NCBI RefSeq assembly: GCF_026625825.1
Contig: NZ_CP113065.1
Coordinates: forward strand, 186,001-250,000
Source of the DNA: Pseudoxanthomonas sp. SL93
GTDB taxonomy: Bacteria > Pseudomonadota > Gammaproteobacteria > Xanthomonadales > Xanthomonadaceae
Direction: 5' to 3'
Length of the DNA stretch: 64,000 nt
In this document: piece after piece, positions 9,354 through 18,731 of the stretch
Numbering within the stretch: the stretch's first letter is position 1
How the letters are laid out: each line of letters opens with the position of its first letter
Notes under the pieces: generated by a model
Told to the model about the DNA's origin: nothing
Seen by the model: the letters and a program-made list of their open reading frames with translations, nothing else
Database searches by the model: none
Program-made: the position numbers and the translations under genes

Positions 9354-10186
9354 TGAATACCTCCATCCAGCACTACAGCGCGTTCACCACCGATCCGCGC
9401 GGCGGCAACCCGGCGGGCGTGGTACTGGATGCGCGCGCGCTGGCCGACACCGACATGCAGCGGATCGCCGCGGACCTGGGCTATTCGGAAACCGCCTTCC
9501 TGCTGCTGCGCCCCGATGGCGAATTCGACATCCGCTATTTCAGTCCGCGTGCGGAGGTGAGCTTCTGCGGGCACGCCACCATCGCGGCGATGGTGGCGCA
9601 TGCCGAGCGCCATGGCAGTGGCGAGCGCGTGCTGCACACACAGGCGGGCGAGGTGCGGGTGACGGTGGATGATGCCGGCATGGCCACGCTCACCAGCGTC
9701 GCGCCACGCGTGGTGCCGATGACGGACGACGCACTCGACCTGTCCCTCGCGGCACTGGATTGGCGCCGTGACGAACTCGATCCCGCATTGCCGCCCGCCG
9801 TTGCCTATGCGGGCGCCTGGCATCCAGTGATCGCCGCGGCCACGCGCGCGCGCCTGGCGCGGATGGACTACGCCTTCGACACGCTGGCCAGCCTGATGGC
9901 GCAGCACGGTTGGACGACGCTGGCGCTGGTCTGGCGCGAGAACGCGGGCACCTTCCATGCACGCAATCCGTTTCCGCCCGGTGGCGTGGTGGAGGATCCC
10001 GCCACCGGCGCCGCGGCCGCCGCGCTCGGTGCCTATCTCGCCGCGCGGGGAGCGCTGCCTGCGGAACGCTCGTTCGTCATCCTGCAGGGCGAGGACATGG
10101 GCCGGCCCAGCAGGTTGCAGGTGTCAGTGCCGGCGGACTCTGGCGCTGGCGTCCGGGTCAGCGGCACGGCGGTGGCGATCGCCTGA
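9353..10186 (+). CDS. PhzF-family isomerase
   Basis: A 277-residue protein of the PhzF/DapF-fold family, whose members isomerise or epimerise small acids; most, including E. coli YddE, have no assigned substrate. Family marks are the N-terminal FTTDPRGGNPAGVVLDARAL with the following SETAFL segment (the conserved Glu is the catalytic candidate), the IRYFSPRAEVSFCGHATIAA signature and the C-terminal VEDPATGAAAAALGAYL. It is translationally coupled to the YczE-like gene, so it probably acts on, or is exported with, the compound sensed by the divergent MocR regulator. No phenazine genes are nearby, so phenazine synthesis is unlikely. Confidence 0.9.
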   Translation: MNTSIQHYSAFTTDPRGGNPAGVVLDARALADTDMQRIAADLGYSETAFLLLRPDGEFDIRYFSPRAEVSFCGHATIAAMVAHAERHGSGERVLHTQAGEVRVTVDDAGMATLTSVAPRVVPMTDDALDLSLAALDWRRDELDPALPPAVAYAGAWHPVIAAATRARLARMDYAFDTLASLMAQHGWTTLALVWRENAGTFHARNPFPPGGVVEDPATGAAAAALGAYLAARGALPAERSFVILQGEDMGRPSRLQVSVPADSGAGVRVSGTAVAIA

Positions 10187-10243
10187 GCAGTCGCGACGCA
10201 TGCGCGGGAAACGGCGCATCCTGTCGCGGAACGCCTGATGCGG

Positions 10244-10268
10244 AAACGCCGGGCGAGCCCGGCGTTTT
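10244..10268 (+). terminator. Intrinsic terminator after the PhzF gene
   Basis: An 11-bp stem AAACGCCGGGC / GCCCGGCGTTT with a GA loop, followed by T on the plus strand. It lies between the convergent PhzF gene and accA and can serve both. Confidence 0.85.
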
Positions 10269-10295
10269 CGTGCATTGCATGTCAGCGGTTTGCCT

Positions 10296-11255
10296 TCATG
10301 CCGCTTCGTAGGCCCCGTAACCGCGCAGGCGTGCGTAACGGCGCTTGAGCAGCTGGTCGACGGGCAGCTGTTCCAGCGCGTCCAGCTCGTTGAGCAGCAC
10401 GGCTTTCAGGCGCGTCGCCATCTGCCGCGGGTTGCGGTGCGCGCCGCCGATGGGCTCGCGCACCACCTTGTCCACCAGGCCGAGCGACAGCAGCCGCTTC
10501 GCGGTCAGGCCCAGTTGCTCGGCCGCATCCTTGGCCTTGTCGGCCGACTTCCACAGGATGGACGCGCAGCCTTCCGGCGAGATCACCGAATAGGTGCCGT
10601 ACTCCAGCATCAGCGTGCGGTCGCCGACGCCGATCGCCAGCGCGCCGCCGCTGCCGCCTTCGCCGATCACCGTGCAGATGACGGGGATTTTCAGCTCGGC
10701 CATTTCCATCAGGTTGCGTGCGATCGCTTCGGACTGGCCGCGTTCTTCCGCGCCCACGCCGGGGTACGCACCCGGGGTGTCGATGAAGGTCAGCAACGGC
10801 AGCTTGAAGCGCTCCGCCATCTTCATCAGGCGCAGCGCCTTGCGGTAGCCCTCGGGACGCGGCATGCCGAAGTTGCGGGCGATCTTGCTCTTGGTGTCGC
10901 GGCCTTTCTGGTGGCCGATGATCATCACGCTGCGGCCGTCGATGCGGCCCAGCCCGCCGACGATGGCGCTGTCGTCGGCATAGGCGCGGTCGCCGGCGAG
11001 TTCCTGGAACTCGTCGCAGAACACGCGGATGTAGTCCAGCGTGTACGGACGCGCCGGGTGGCGGGCCAGCTGCGAGACCTGCCACGGGCTCAGGTCGCGG
11101 AAGATCTGCGCGGTACGCACGCGCAGCTTGTCCTGCAGCGCGTGCACCTCGGCATCGACATTGACCGCCGGCCCGGTACTGGCGTTGCGCAGTTCCTGGA
11201 TCTTGGCTTCCAGATCGGCGATGGGCTGTTCGAAATCGAGGTAGTTCGGATTCAT
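10296..11255 (-). CDS. accA: Acetyl-CoA carboxylase carboxyltransferase subunit alpha
   Basis: The 319-residue alpha subunit, which with AccD transfers the carboxyl group from biotin to acetyl-CoA in the first step of fatty acid synthesis. The N-terminal coiled region ([19 protein letters not shown]) is followed by the crotonase-fold domain with [19 protein letters not shown], the [23 protein letters not shown] segment and the oxyanion-forming [15 protein letters not shown] motif. The length is as expected. It lies 108 nt downstream of dnaE on the same strand, the classical dnaE-accA pairing. Confidence 0.97.
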   Translation of the reverse strand: MNPNYLDFEQPIADLEAKIQELRNASTGPAVNVDAEVHALQDKLRVRTAQIFRDLSPWQVSQLARHPARPYTLDYIRVFCDEFQELAGDRAYADDSAIVGGLGRIDGRSVMIIGHQKGRDTKSKIARNFGMPRPEGYRKALRLMKMAERFKLPLLTFIDTPGAYPGVGAEERGQSEAIARNLMEMAELKIPVICTVIGEGGSGGALAIGVGDRTLMLEYGTYSVISPEGCASILWKSADKAKDAAEQLGLTAKRLLSLGLVDKVVREPIGGAHRNPRQMATRLKAVLLNELDALEQLPVDQLLKRRYARLRGYGAYEAA

Positions 11256-11363
11256 CTGCGGGCCATGGGCCGGAAAGGGGGAAAGTGTAGCCGAAGCCGC
11301 TCCGCGGTCACGTACGGGGGGGTAGGGCCGTGACGGCGCGCACGCGCGGGTCCGGCCCGCGCC

Positions 11364-14300
11364 TCAACTGGTCCAGGGACGGTGGAACGCCGGCTTGGCG
11401 GTACGCACGCCGGGTAGGGCACGCAGCGCGTCCAGCAGTTCGGTATCCACGCGCACGGCCTTCTGTCCGTTGAGATCGAGCATGCCCGCGATCGGACTGT
11501 TGCCGGCATCCATCAGCAGGTCCACGCGCAAGGGCGTGCCGCCCGGGCGGTGCTTGGCCATCAGCGCGTCCACGCGTTCCCACAGGCCGGGCACGCGCAG
11601 GTCCAGCCGCAGCTGCAGGCGTTGCGCGTGGTGCTGGCACAGCTGCGCGTAGTCCCACACCTGGCGGATGCGCAGGCTGAAGCCGCCGCTGAATTCGTCC
11701 TCGCGCAGGCCACCCTTGATCACCAGGATGCGGTCGCGCGTGAGCAGTGGGCCGAACTCGGCCAGCGCATCGGAGAACGCGCTGCATTCGATGCGCCCGC
11801 GGCCGTCTTCCAGCTGCACGAAGACCTGGCTGTCGCCCTTGCGGCGCACGCCGATCACCTGGCCGGCGACCACCGCGCCCACTTCGGGGCGCCAGCCCTT
11901 CTTTTCGCCCACCGGTTGCGAGGCCCAGATGCGGTCCAGGTCGCCCAAGTCGGTGCCCACCAGCGAACGCAGGTCCTCGCGGTACGGATCCATCGGGTGA
12001 CCGCTGAGGTAATGGCCCAGCGTTTCGCGTTCGCCATGCAGCTTCTGCGACAGCGGCCACTCGTCGGTTTCCTGCAGCTCGACGTGGATGTCGTCGGTGC
12101 CGCCGCTGGAACCGAACATGTCGACGATGCCCGCATTGCGGTTCTTGCTGAGCTGGTCGACGGCCTTCAGCACTTCCGGCAGCTGCAGCGCGAGCGAGGC
12201 GCGGTTCGCGCCCAGCGCATCCAGTGCACCGGCGTTGATCAGCGCCTCCAGCGCCCGCTTGTTGAGCTTGGAGGAATCGACGCGCTTGCAGAAGTCCAGC
12301 AGGTCGCGGAACGGGCCTCCGCTGCGGCGCGCGGCGACGACGGCCTCGCAGACGCCCTGGCCCACGCCCTTCACCGCACCCAGCCCGTAGCAGATGGTCC
12401 GCGCGTCGTTGGCCACGAACATGAAATCCGAATGGTTCACGTCCGGCGGCAGCATGGTCAGGCCCAGCCCGCGCGCTTCGTCGAGGAAGCCCACCACCTT
12501 TTCGGTCTTGTCCATGTCCGACGACAGCGTGGCGGCCATGAACTCGGACGGGTAGTGCTTCTTCAGCCAGGCGGTCTGGTAGGCGACCAGCGAATACGCG
12601 GCGGCGTGCGACTTGTTGAAGCCATAGCCGGCGAACTTCTCCATCAGGTCGAAGATTTCGTCGGCCTTGCGTTCGCTCACGCCGTCCTTGCCGGCGCCCT
12701 CGCGGAAGATCTCGCGGTGCTTGGCCATTTCGGCCGGCACCTTCTTGCCCATCGCGCGGCGCAGCAGGTCGGCGCCGCCCAGCGAGTAACCGCCGACGAT
12801 CTGCGCCATCTGCATGACCTGCTCCTGGTAGACCATGATGCCGTAGGTCTCCTTGAGCATGATCTCGGTGCGCGGATCGGGGTACTGGAACTCCTCGCGC
12901 CCGTGCTTGCGCTCGACGAACGACGGGATCATGTCCATCGGGCCGGGACGGTACAGGGCGTTCAGCGCGATCAGGTCCTCGAACCGGTCCGGCTTGGCTT
13001 CCTTCAGCGCGCGGCGCATGCCCGAGGATTCGAACTGGAACACCGAGCCGGTGTTGCCGTTGGCGAAGATGTCGCGGTAGACGCTGGCATCGTCCAGCGG
13101 GATGGTGGCGATGTCGATCGGCTCCAGCCCGGTCTCCGCGCGGCGCGCGTTGATGGCCTTCACCGCCCAGTCGATGATGGTCAGCGTGCGCAGGCCCAGG
13201 AAGTCGAACTTCACCAGGCCGACCGCTTCCACGTCGTCCTTGTCGAACTGCGTGACCGGTGACTTGCCGCGTCCGCCTTCGTCGTGTTCGGCGTACAGCG
13301 GGCAGAAGTCCGACAGCGGCGACGGCGCGATCACCACGCCGCCCGCGTGCTTGCCGGCGTTGCGGGTGAGGTCTTCCAGCTGGCGCGCCAGGTCGATCAG
13401 GTCGCGGACATCGTCTTCGCTGTTGTAGCGTTCGATCAGCTCCTGCGAGGCCATCTCGCTGCTGCCTTCGCCCATCGCATCGCGCAGCGACACGCCCAGG
13501 ATGTTGGGGATCAGCTTGGCGACGCCGTCGACCAGGCCGTAGGGGAAGCCGAGCACGCGGCCGGAGTCGCGCACCACGGCTTTCGCCGCCATGGTGCCGT
13601 AGGTGATGATCTGGCTGACGCGGTCGCGGCCGTACTTGGCGGCGACGTACTCGATGACTTCGTCGCGCCTGTCCATGCAGAAGTCGATGTCGAAGTCGGG
13701 CATCGACACGCGTTCGGGATTCAGGAAGCGCTCGAACAGCAACCCGTACGGCAGCGGGTCCAGGTCGGTGATCTGCAATGCCCAGGCGACCAGCGAGCCG
13801 GCACCGGAACCGCGGCCGGGACCGATGGGAATGCCATGGCTTTTGCCCCACTGGATGAAGTCGGCCACGATCAGGAAGTAGCCCGGGAACCCCATCTTGC
13901 AGATGGTGTCGAGTTCGAAATCCAGGCGCTTCTCGTAATCCTCGCGTGTGTGGCCGGGCGCCAGCGGATTCTTCTCGAGCCGTTTCGCGAGGCCCGCGTG
14001 CGACTGGCTGCGGATCCAGCTGTCCAGGGTTTCGTTGCTGGGTACCGGATAGGCGGGTAGGGCGTATTCGCCCAGTTTCAGTTCGATGTTGCAGCGCTGC
14101 GCCAGCGCCAGCGTGTTGTCGATCGCATCCGGCACGTCGGCGAACAGGGCGGCCATCTGCTCGGCCGACTTCATGTACTGCTCGGCGCTGTAGTCGCGCG
14201 GGCGCTTGGGGTCGTCAAGCACGCGCCCGGAGGAAATGCACACGCGCGCCTCGTGCGCCTCGAAACCATCGGGCGACAGGAAGCGGACGTCGTTGCTGGC

Positions 14301-14921
14301 GATCACCGGCAGGCTGCGCGCGGCGGACGCATGCAGGGCGAAGGCGTTGAAGGCTTCTTCGCCATCGCGCTGCGTGCGCGTCAGTTCCAGGTGCAGGTCG
14401 TCGCCGAAGCAGCGCTGCCAGTCGGCCAGGTGCTGTTCGGCCAGGTCGTGCCGTCCGCCCAGCGCCAGGCGGCCGGCCATGCTGGTGCGTCCGACGATGG
14501 CGAACAGGCCTTCATGGTCGGCCCGCAGCCATTCCGGATCGATGGCCACGCCGTCGGTGCGGTGGCCTTCCATCCAGGCGCGCGTCAGCAGGCGCGACAG
14601 CGACAGGTAGCCGGTGCGGTCGCGGCACAGCAGCGTCATCTGCCAGGGCGACTCGTTGCCTTCGACGATGCTGATGTCGGCGCCGGCGATGGGCTTCACG
14701 CCTACGCTTTCGGCAGCCTTGTAGAACTTGACCAGCGCGAACAGGTTGTTGCGGTCGGTGACGGCCAGCGCCGGCATGCCCAGTTCGACCGCGCGGCTCA
14801 GCACATTGGGCAGCTTGGCCTTTTTCGGGTCGGCCTGATCCGGCTTCTCGGGCACGCGGATGATGGAATCCGCCAACGAGAATTCGGTGTGCAGGTGGAG
14901 GTGAACGAAACGGGGAGACAT
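11364..14921 (-). CDS. dnaE: DNA polymerase III subunit alpha
   Basis: The replicative polymerase catalytic subunit, 1185 residues. It starts with the PHP domain (FVHLHLHTEFSL), followed by the polymerase domain with IGPGRGSGAGSLVAWAL and the catalytic aspartates in PDFDIDFCMDRRDEVIEYV. Further on are NAGKHAGGVVIAP, the tandem helix-hairpin-helix region, and the C-terminal OB fold (about residue 990 on) with the tau-interaction region. I use the ATG giving MSPRFVHLH because the PHP domain begins there in the family; an upstream in-frame start adds 21 residues with no homology feature. It sits between rnhB and accA in the usual order, although four accessory genes intervene before rnhB. Confidence 0.98.
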   Translation of the reverse strand: MSPRFVHLHLHTEFSLADSIIRVPEKPDQADPKKAKLPNVLSRAVELGMPALAVTDRNNLFALVKFYKAAESVGVKPIAGADISIVEGNESPWQMTLLCRDRTGYLSLSRLLTRAWMEGHRTDGVAIDPEWLRADHEGLFAIVGRTSMAGRLALGGRHDLAEQHLADWQRCFGDDLHLELTRTQRDGEEAFNAFALHASAARSLPVIASNDVRFLSPDGFEAHEARVCISSGRVLDDPKRPRDYSAEQYMKSAEQMAALFADVPDAIDNTLALAQRCNIELKLGEYALPAYPVPSNETLDSWIRSQSHAGLAKRLEKNPLAPGHTREDYEKRLDFELDTICKMGFPGYFLIVADFIQWGKSHGIPIGPGRGSGAGSLVAWALQITDLDPLPYGLLFERFLNPERVSMPDFDIDFCMDRRDEVIEYVAAKYGRDRVSQIITYGTMAAKAVVRDSGRVLGFPYGLVDGVAKLIPNILGVSLRDAMGEGSSEMASQELIERYNSEDDVRDLIDLARQLEDLTRNAGKHAGGVVIAPSPLSDFCPLYAEHDEGGRGKSPVTQFDKDDVEAVGLVKFDFLGLRTLTIIDWAVKAINARRAETGLEPIDIATIPLDDASVYRDIFANGNTGSVFQFESSGMRRALKEAKPDRFEDLIALNALYRPGPMDMIPSFVERKHGREEFQYPDPRTEIMLKETYGIMVYQEQVMQMAQIVGGYSLGGADLLRRAMGKKVPAEMAKHREIFREGAGKDGVSERKADEIFDLMEKFAGYGFNKSHAAAYSLVAYQTAWLKKHYPSEFMAATLSSDMDKTEKVVGFLDEARGLGLTMLPPDVNHSDFMFVANDARTICYGLGAVKGVGQGVCEAVVAARRSGGPFRDLLDFCKRVDSSKLNKRALEALINAGALDALGANRASLALQLPEVLKAVDQLSKNRNAGIVDMFGSSGGTDDIHVELQETDEWPLSQKLHGERETLGHYLSGHPMDPYREDLRSLVGTDLGDLDRIWASQPVGEKKGWRPEVGAVVAGQVIGVRRKGDSQVFVQLEDGRGRIECSAFSDALAEFGPLLTRDRILVIKGGLREDEFSGGFSLRIRQVWDYAQLCQHHAQRLQLRLDLRVPGLWERVDALMAKHRPGGTPLRVDLLMDAGNSPIAGMLDLNGQKAVRVDTELLDALRALPGVRTAKPAFHRPWTS

Positions 14922-15016
14922 GCCGACTCGGAATACTGTCGGGCCAGCGTAACGGCGGGGGTGGGGAGGGGCAAGGCTTGACATTGCCCCGGGCCGCGCA
15001 AAGCCCCGCGGTACGC

Positions 15017-15043
15017 AAAAAAAGAGCCGCCCCGGGGGGCGGC
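15017..15043 (-). terminator. Intrinsic terminator after the short YkvA-paralogue gene
   Basis: An 8-bp stem GCCGCCCC/GGGGCGGC followed on the minus strand by TC and a run of seven T. It lies 67 nt past the stop of the 143-residue gene and ahead of dnaE, so dnaE needs its own promoter. Confidence 0.85.
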
Positions 15044-15109
15044 ATTGGGGAAATCCCGAGGGCTCGGGTCGGGTACGGTGGGCGCGCCGGCGGGGCGCGC
15101 CCGGGTGTG

Positions 15110-15541
15110 TCAGTGGATGCGGAACAACGGACTGGGTTCGGGCACGTAGCTGCCGTCGCGCGCCTGGCGGTGGTGCGCGTGCAGGGCGGCCTCGGCAAGG
15201 CGCGAGACCTCCCAGTCGGCGCGGGTGTAATGCAGGTCGCGACGATCGCAGCCGCGCAGCTGTGCCTCCAGGTTGCCCAGCCGGCGGTAGTCCAGGTAGC
15301 TGGCGGTTTCGTCGGCCAGCAGCGTCCAGCTGGCTTCGTCGATGAAGCTTCCCTGCTGGTGCAGCTGGGCGACGATGCGCTCCAGGCGCGCGCGCAAGAC
15401 CGGGTCGCTGCTCCAGTCACGGTCGGCCAGCATGCAGCGCAGCAGCTGCAGGCGTTCGCCGCCGATGGCGTGGGAAGGCGCTTCGTGCGGGGACGTTCGT
15501 TCGGGCATGGAGCGTGATGCGGATGACAGGGGAATGGACAT
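15110..15541 (-). CDS. Hypothetical protein, C-terminal paralogue of the YkvA-like neighbour
   Basis: I do not recognise a family. The 143-residue product has no membrane segment or signal. Its last roughly 62 residues match the C terminus of the next gene upstream: both have a Y/F-R-R/L-LEA-LRGC core, then a conserved Trp (ADW or EAW), an Ala-rich helix ending in HAHHRQ or NAHRRH, GSY, and a final FR-I/V-H. The N-terminal half is not shared. The start is chosen for the good ribosome site GAGGTG ten bases upstream. The gene is co-directional with its paralogue after a 160-nt gap and ends at a strong terminator. Confidence 0.75.
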   Translation of the reverse strand: MSIPLSSASRSMPERTSPHEAPSHAIGGERLQLLRCMLADRDWSSDPVLRARLERIVAQLHQQGSFIDEASWTLLADETASYLDYRRLGNLEAQLRGCDRRDLHYTRADWEVSRLAEAALHAHHRQARDGSYVPEPSPLFRIH

Positions 15542-15701
15542 GGAACACCTCACGGGGGATGGGGAGATCCCGACCTCCTTGCCGGTGGGATGCGGGATCA
15601 TGGTGCCGGGTTGAACCCGCGTGCACGCCTGCTGGAAGCCACCGTGACCATGGACAGGGTGCCCCTGTCCACCCGATCGATGGCCGGCAAGGTGCCTTCG
15701 C

Positions 15702-16358
15702 TCAATGCACGCGGAAGCGGTCTGCTTCCACCGGTGCGTAACTGCCTTCGCGTACGTGGCGCCGGTGCGCGTTCAGTGCGGCTTCGTGCCGACGGGCGGC
15801 TTCCCACGCTTCGCGGCTGAAGGGCAGTTCCTGCGGGGCGCACCCGCGCAGGCAGGCCTCGAGCGTGCGCAGGCGCTGGAAGTCGCGGTAGCTGGCCACT
15901 TCGCGTGCCAGCGTGGGCCAGGCGGCTTCCACCACGATGGCGTCGTCCAGCCGGCCGACGCGCGGCAGCCAGTCCGGGATCAGGTCCTGCGGGTCGCCGG
16001 CATAGTCCAGCACCAGTTGCGCGCAGTCGGCGGCGTCGTTGGCGGCCTCCCACGCGGTGTCCCGGACCATCGCGGCGACCGATTCGAGCCGCGCAATGCG
16101 TTGGGCAATACATTCGGGCGCCGTGTCGCCCCCCGGCGCGGCCAGCTGCCGGGCGGCGGTGACCACCTGGTCCATCGCCAGCGGACCCTGGCGGCGCCCC
16201 AGCCGCGCCAGCAAGCGGTTGAAACGGTCCAGATCCACCGAGTTCAGGCGGTAGTGGCCGATGCTCTTGCGACGGCGCAGCAGGCTGAAGGCCGGCACCG
16301 AGTCCAGGATGGACGGCAGCGGGAAGGTCGGGTTCTGGATGTTCTGCAGGGTGTTCAT
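15702..16358 (-). CDS. YkvA/DUF1232-containing protein
   Basis: A 218-residue protein. A central segment DLIPDWLPRVGRLDDAIVVE (about residues 125-144) matches the DUF1232/YkvA signature (D-L-I-P-D-x-x-P-x-x-G-x-x-D-D). The family is of unknown function, and many members are membrane-associated. The rest is helical and polar, and the C-terminal 62 residues are shared with the downstream 143-residue protein. The start ATG follows GGAGCAC. It is divergent from the CadC-like regulator across a 139-nt region carrying repeated CATGAGG boxes, which suggests that it is a target of that regulator. Function unknown. Confidence 0.8.
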   Translation of the reverse strand: MNTLQNIQNPTFPLPSILDSVPAFSLLRRRKSIGHYRLNSVDLDRFNRLLARLGRRQGPLAMDQVVTAARQLAAPGGDTAPECIAQRIARLESVAAMVRDTAWEAANDAADCAQLVLDYAGDPQDLIPDWLPRVGRLDDAIVVEAAWPTLAREVASYRDFQRLRTLEACLRGCAPQELPFSREAWEAARRHEAALNAHRRHVREGSYAPVEADRFRVH

Positions 16359-16430
16359 GGTGTGCTCCAGGGAAGGAAGGGCGCCGCAATGCCGGCGCGC
16401 GGTCAGGTTCCCGGCAACGCACCCGCCGGT

Positions 16431-16491
16431 CATGAGGCAAGCGCGATCTTTCCGTCCCTGTTGTCTGATTCCATGAGGCAATCATGAGGAA
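16431..16491 (+). promoter_or_regulatory. CATGAGGCAA direct repeats upstream of the CadC-like regulator
   Basis: Exact CATGAGGCAA occurs at 16431-16440 and 16472-16481. A near-copy CATGAGGAA lies at 16483-16491, overlapping the regulator's ribosome site. Start-to-start distances of 41 and 11 nt place all three on roughly one helix face, as OmpR/CadC-type winged helices prefer. The operator role is inference. Confidence 0.5.
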
Positions 16492-16497
16492 GTGGCG

Positions 16498-18675
16498 ATG
16501 AAGCCGGCGAATGACGGCCACGCCCCCGACAACGGCGCGGAGAACGGGCGTTACTGTTTCGACGGCGTGGTGGTCGACGAGGCCGCGCACACGGTGGTGC
16601 GCGACGGCCAGCCGCAGCCGCTGGAGCCGAAGGCATTCGCCGTGCTGCTGGCACTGGTCAGGCGCCCCGGCGAGCTACTGCCGCGCGATGAGCTGCTGGA
16701 CAGCGTGTGGGGCCACCGGCACGTCACCCCGGGCGTGTTGACGCGCGCCATCGCCCAGCTGCGCAGCGCACTGGACGATGACTCGCAGCATCCGCGCTAC
16801 ATCCAGACCCAGCATGCCTTGGGCTATCGCTTCATCGGGTCGCTGCGGCCGGAGCGTCCTGCCGCGGAGGCAGCGCCCGCAGAGACGCACGACGCCGCCG
16901 GCAGCGACACGCCGCCGGTCGCCGCTGCCGTCGATCCCGACACGATCCGGCCGGCGACGGGGGAGGTGGCCGCACATCCCCCACGCCCGCGCTTGCGGCG
17001 CTGGCCCGCCTGGCTGGCAGCGGTCGTGTTGCTGGCCGTCGTGGTGCTCGGCTGGAAAGCATGGCGTCCGCCGGCGTCGACCGTGCCGCCTGCGGCCCCG
17101 TCGATTGCCGTGATGCCGTTCACCAGCGTCAGCGACAACCCGCAGGACACCTACTTCGCCGAAGGACTGGCGGTGGAAATGCACGACGCGCTGGCCAGCG
17201 TGCCTGGCTTGACCGTGGCCGCCCGCCTGCGCGACCCGGATGCATTCCAGCGCTCCGACGTGAAGGCGATCGGCAAGGCGATGGGCGTGGCGACGCTGCT
17301 GGATGCCACCGTGCGCCGCGATGGCGACCGCATCCGCGTCAACGCACGCCTTTCCGACACCGCCACCGGCGACACGGTGTGGAACCACCATTACGACCGC
17401 GCCATCACCGACGTGTTCAGCACGCAGAGCGAAATCGCCGAACAGGTGGTGCGGTCGCTGCTGGGCGCGCTGCCGGACATGAAGCGCGGCCTCGCCACCC
17501 GGCTGGCACCCACCCGCAACCTGGCGGCGTTCGATGCGTACCTGCGCGGACTGCACGCGCTGCAGGGAAGCGCCGGCAAACCGGATTCGGAAGGCGCCAT
17601 CGGCTACTTCAACCAGGCGCTGGTGGCGGACAGCGGGTTCGCACGCGCGCAGGTGGGCCTGTGCCGTTCGCAGTTGTCGCGCTTCCGCATCCTGCGCGAT
17701 GCAGAGGCGTTCAATCTCGCGAACGAAGCATGCCTGAAGGTGCGCGCGATGGATCCCGCCGAGGGCGAAGTGAACCTCGCCCTCGGCGACCTGCAGCGCG
17801 TGCAGGGCAACGGCAAGCAGGCCATCGCGCTTTACCGCAAGGCGGAGGAAGATCCGTCACTGCGCCCCGAGGCCAGCCTTGGCATGGGGCTGGCGTATGC
17901 GGAACTGGGCGACAGGGAACGTGCGGTCGAATACCTGGAGCGCGCCATCGCACTCCGTCCCGGCAACGCGAGCGCCTACAGCGAACTGGGCTACCTGCGT
18001 TACCTCAACGACGACGTGCCCGGAGCCATCGCCGCGTACGAGCAGGCCACGCTGCTGCGCCCGAGCTCCGCAGGCCTGTGGAGCACGCTGGGCGCGCTCT
18101 ATTTCTACATGGAGGATCTGCCGGCCGCCGACCGCGCGCTGGACCGCTCCATGAAGATCGAGCCGACCGACGGCGCGCTGAACAACCTGGGCACGCTGCG
18201 CTTCCACCAGGGCGACCATGCGGGGGCGGCGGAGATGTTCCTGCGCGCCACGCGGCTCAGCGCGGGGGATTTCCTGATCTGGGGCAACCTGGGCGATGCG
18301 CTGCGCGCGGACCCCGCGACCGTGGGTGAATCGCGTGCGGCCTATCTGAAGGCCGCGACGATGGCGCAGCCTTACCTGGAACTCAAACCCAGCGACGCGC
18401 GCGCGACGGCATCGCTGGCATGGTACAGCGCGAACCTGGGCGAGGACGCGCGCGCCCGCGAACTGCTGGCACGCGCCGAGGCGCTGGGCACCGAACGCGC
18501 CGAAGTGGCGCTGCTCAATGCGCAGACCTTGATGCAACTCGGAGACGCGGCGGGTTCGCAGGAGCGACTGATGACCGCGCGCGATGCGGACATCAAGGAA
18601 ATCCGCATACGCAGCAACGCATCGCTGTCACCGGCACCCGCCCCGGCGCTGCCGCGGCAGCCCGGCAAACGTTGA
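16498..18675 (+). CDS. CadC-like winged-helix transmembrane regulator with TPR sensor region
   Basis: A 725-residue protein. A cytosolic OmpR/PhoB-type winged helix lies at about residues 18-115 (LEPKAFAVLLALVRRPGELL, then VTPGVLTRAIAQLR and HALGYRFIG). A Pro/Ala linker and one membrane helix (about 162-184) follow. Next is a TolB/FlgO-like domain (PSIAVMPF, then TYFAEGLAVEMHDAL and DTVWNHHYDR), and finally a long run of TPR units to the C terminus. By analogy with CadC it would sense a periplasmic state and regulate transcription directly from the membrane. I chose ATG over GTG at 16492 because GAGGAAG lies six bases ahead. The divergent YkvA-like gene is the likely target. Confidence 0.9.
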   Translation: MKPANDGHAPDNGAENGRYCFDGVVVDEAAHTVVRDGQPQPLEPKAFAVLLALVRRPGELLPRDELLDSVWGHRHVTPGVLTRAIAQLRSALDDDSQHPRYIQTQHALGYRFIGSLRPERPAAEAAPAETHDAAGSDTPPVAAAVDPDTIRPATGEVAAHPPRPRLRRWPAWLAAVVLLAVVVLGWKAWRPPASTVPPAAPSIAVMPFTSVSDNPQDTYFAEGLAVEMHDALASVPGLTVAARLRDPDAFQRSDVKAIGKAMGVATLLDATVRRDGDRIRVNARLSDTATGDTVWNHHYDRAITDVFSTQSEIAEQVVRSLLGALPDMKRGLATRLAPTRNLAAFDAYLRGLHALQGSAGKPDSEGAIGYFNQALVADSGFARAQVGLCRSQLSRFRILRDAEAFNLANEACLKVRAMDPAEGEVNLALGDLQRVQGNGKQAIALYRKAEEDPSLRPEASLGMGLAYAELGDRERAVEYLERAIALRPGNASAYSELGYLRYLNDDVPGAIAAYEQATLLRPSSAGLWSTLGALYFYMEDLPAADRALDRSMKIEPTDGALNNLGTLRFHQGDHAGAAEMFLRATRLSAGDFLIWGNLGDALRADPATVGESRAAYLKAATMAQPYLELKPSDARATASLAWYSANLGEDARARELLARAEALGTERAEVALLNAQTLMQLGDAAGSQERLMTARDADIKEIRIRSNASLSPAPAPALPRQPGKR

Positions 18676-18731
18676 ATCAGACAGGGGGCGACCTTCTGTC
18701 CCACGGAACGGGACCCAACCTGGAGCATGTC

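Noticed and set aside
9353..10186. Phenazine biosynthesis
   Set aside because: PhzF-family proteins are widespread outside phenazine clusters, and no other phz gene is present.
15652..15670. Hairpin GGACAGGG/CCCTGTCC between the two YkvA-related genes as a terminator
   Set aside because: It is a perfect 8-bp stem but has a 3-nt loop and no T-run on either strand; not enough for a terminator call.
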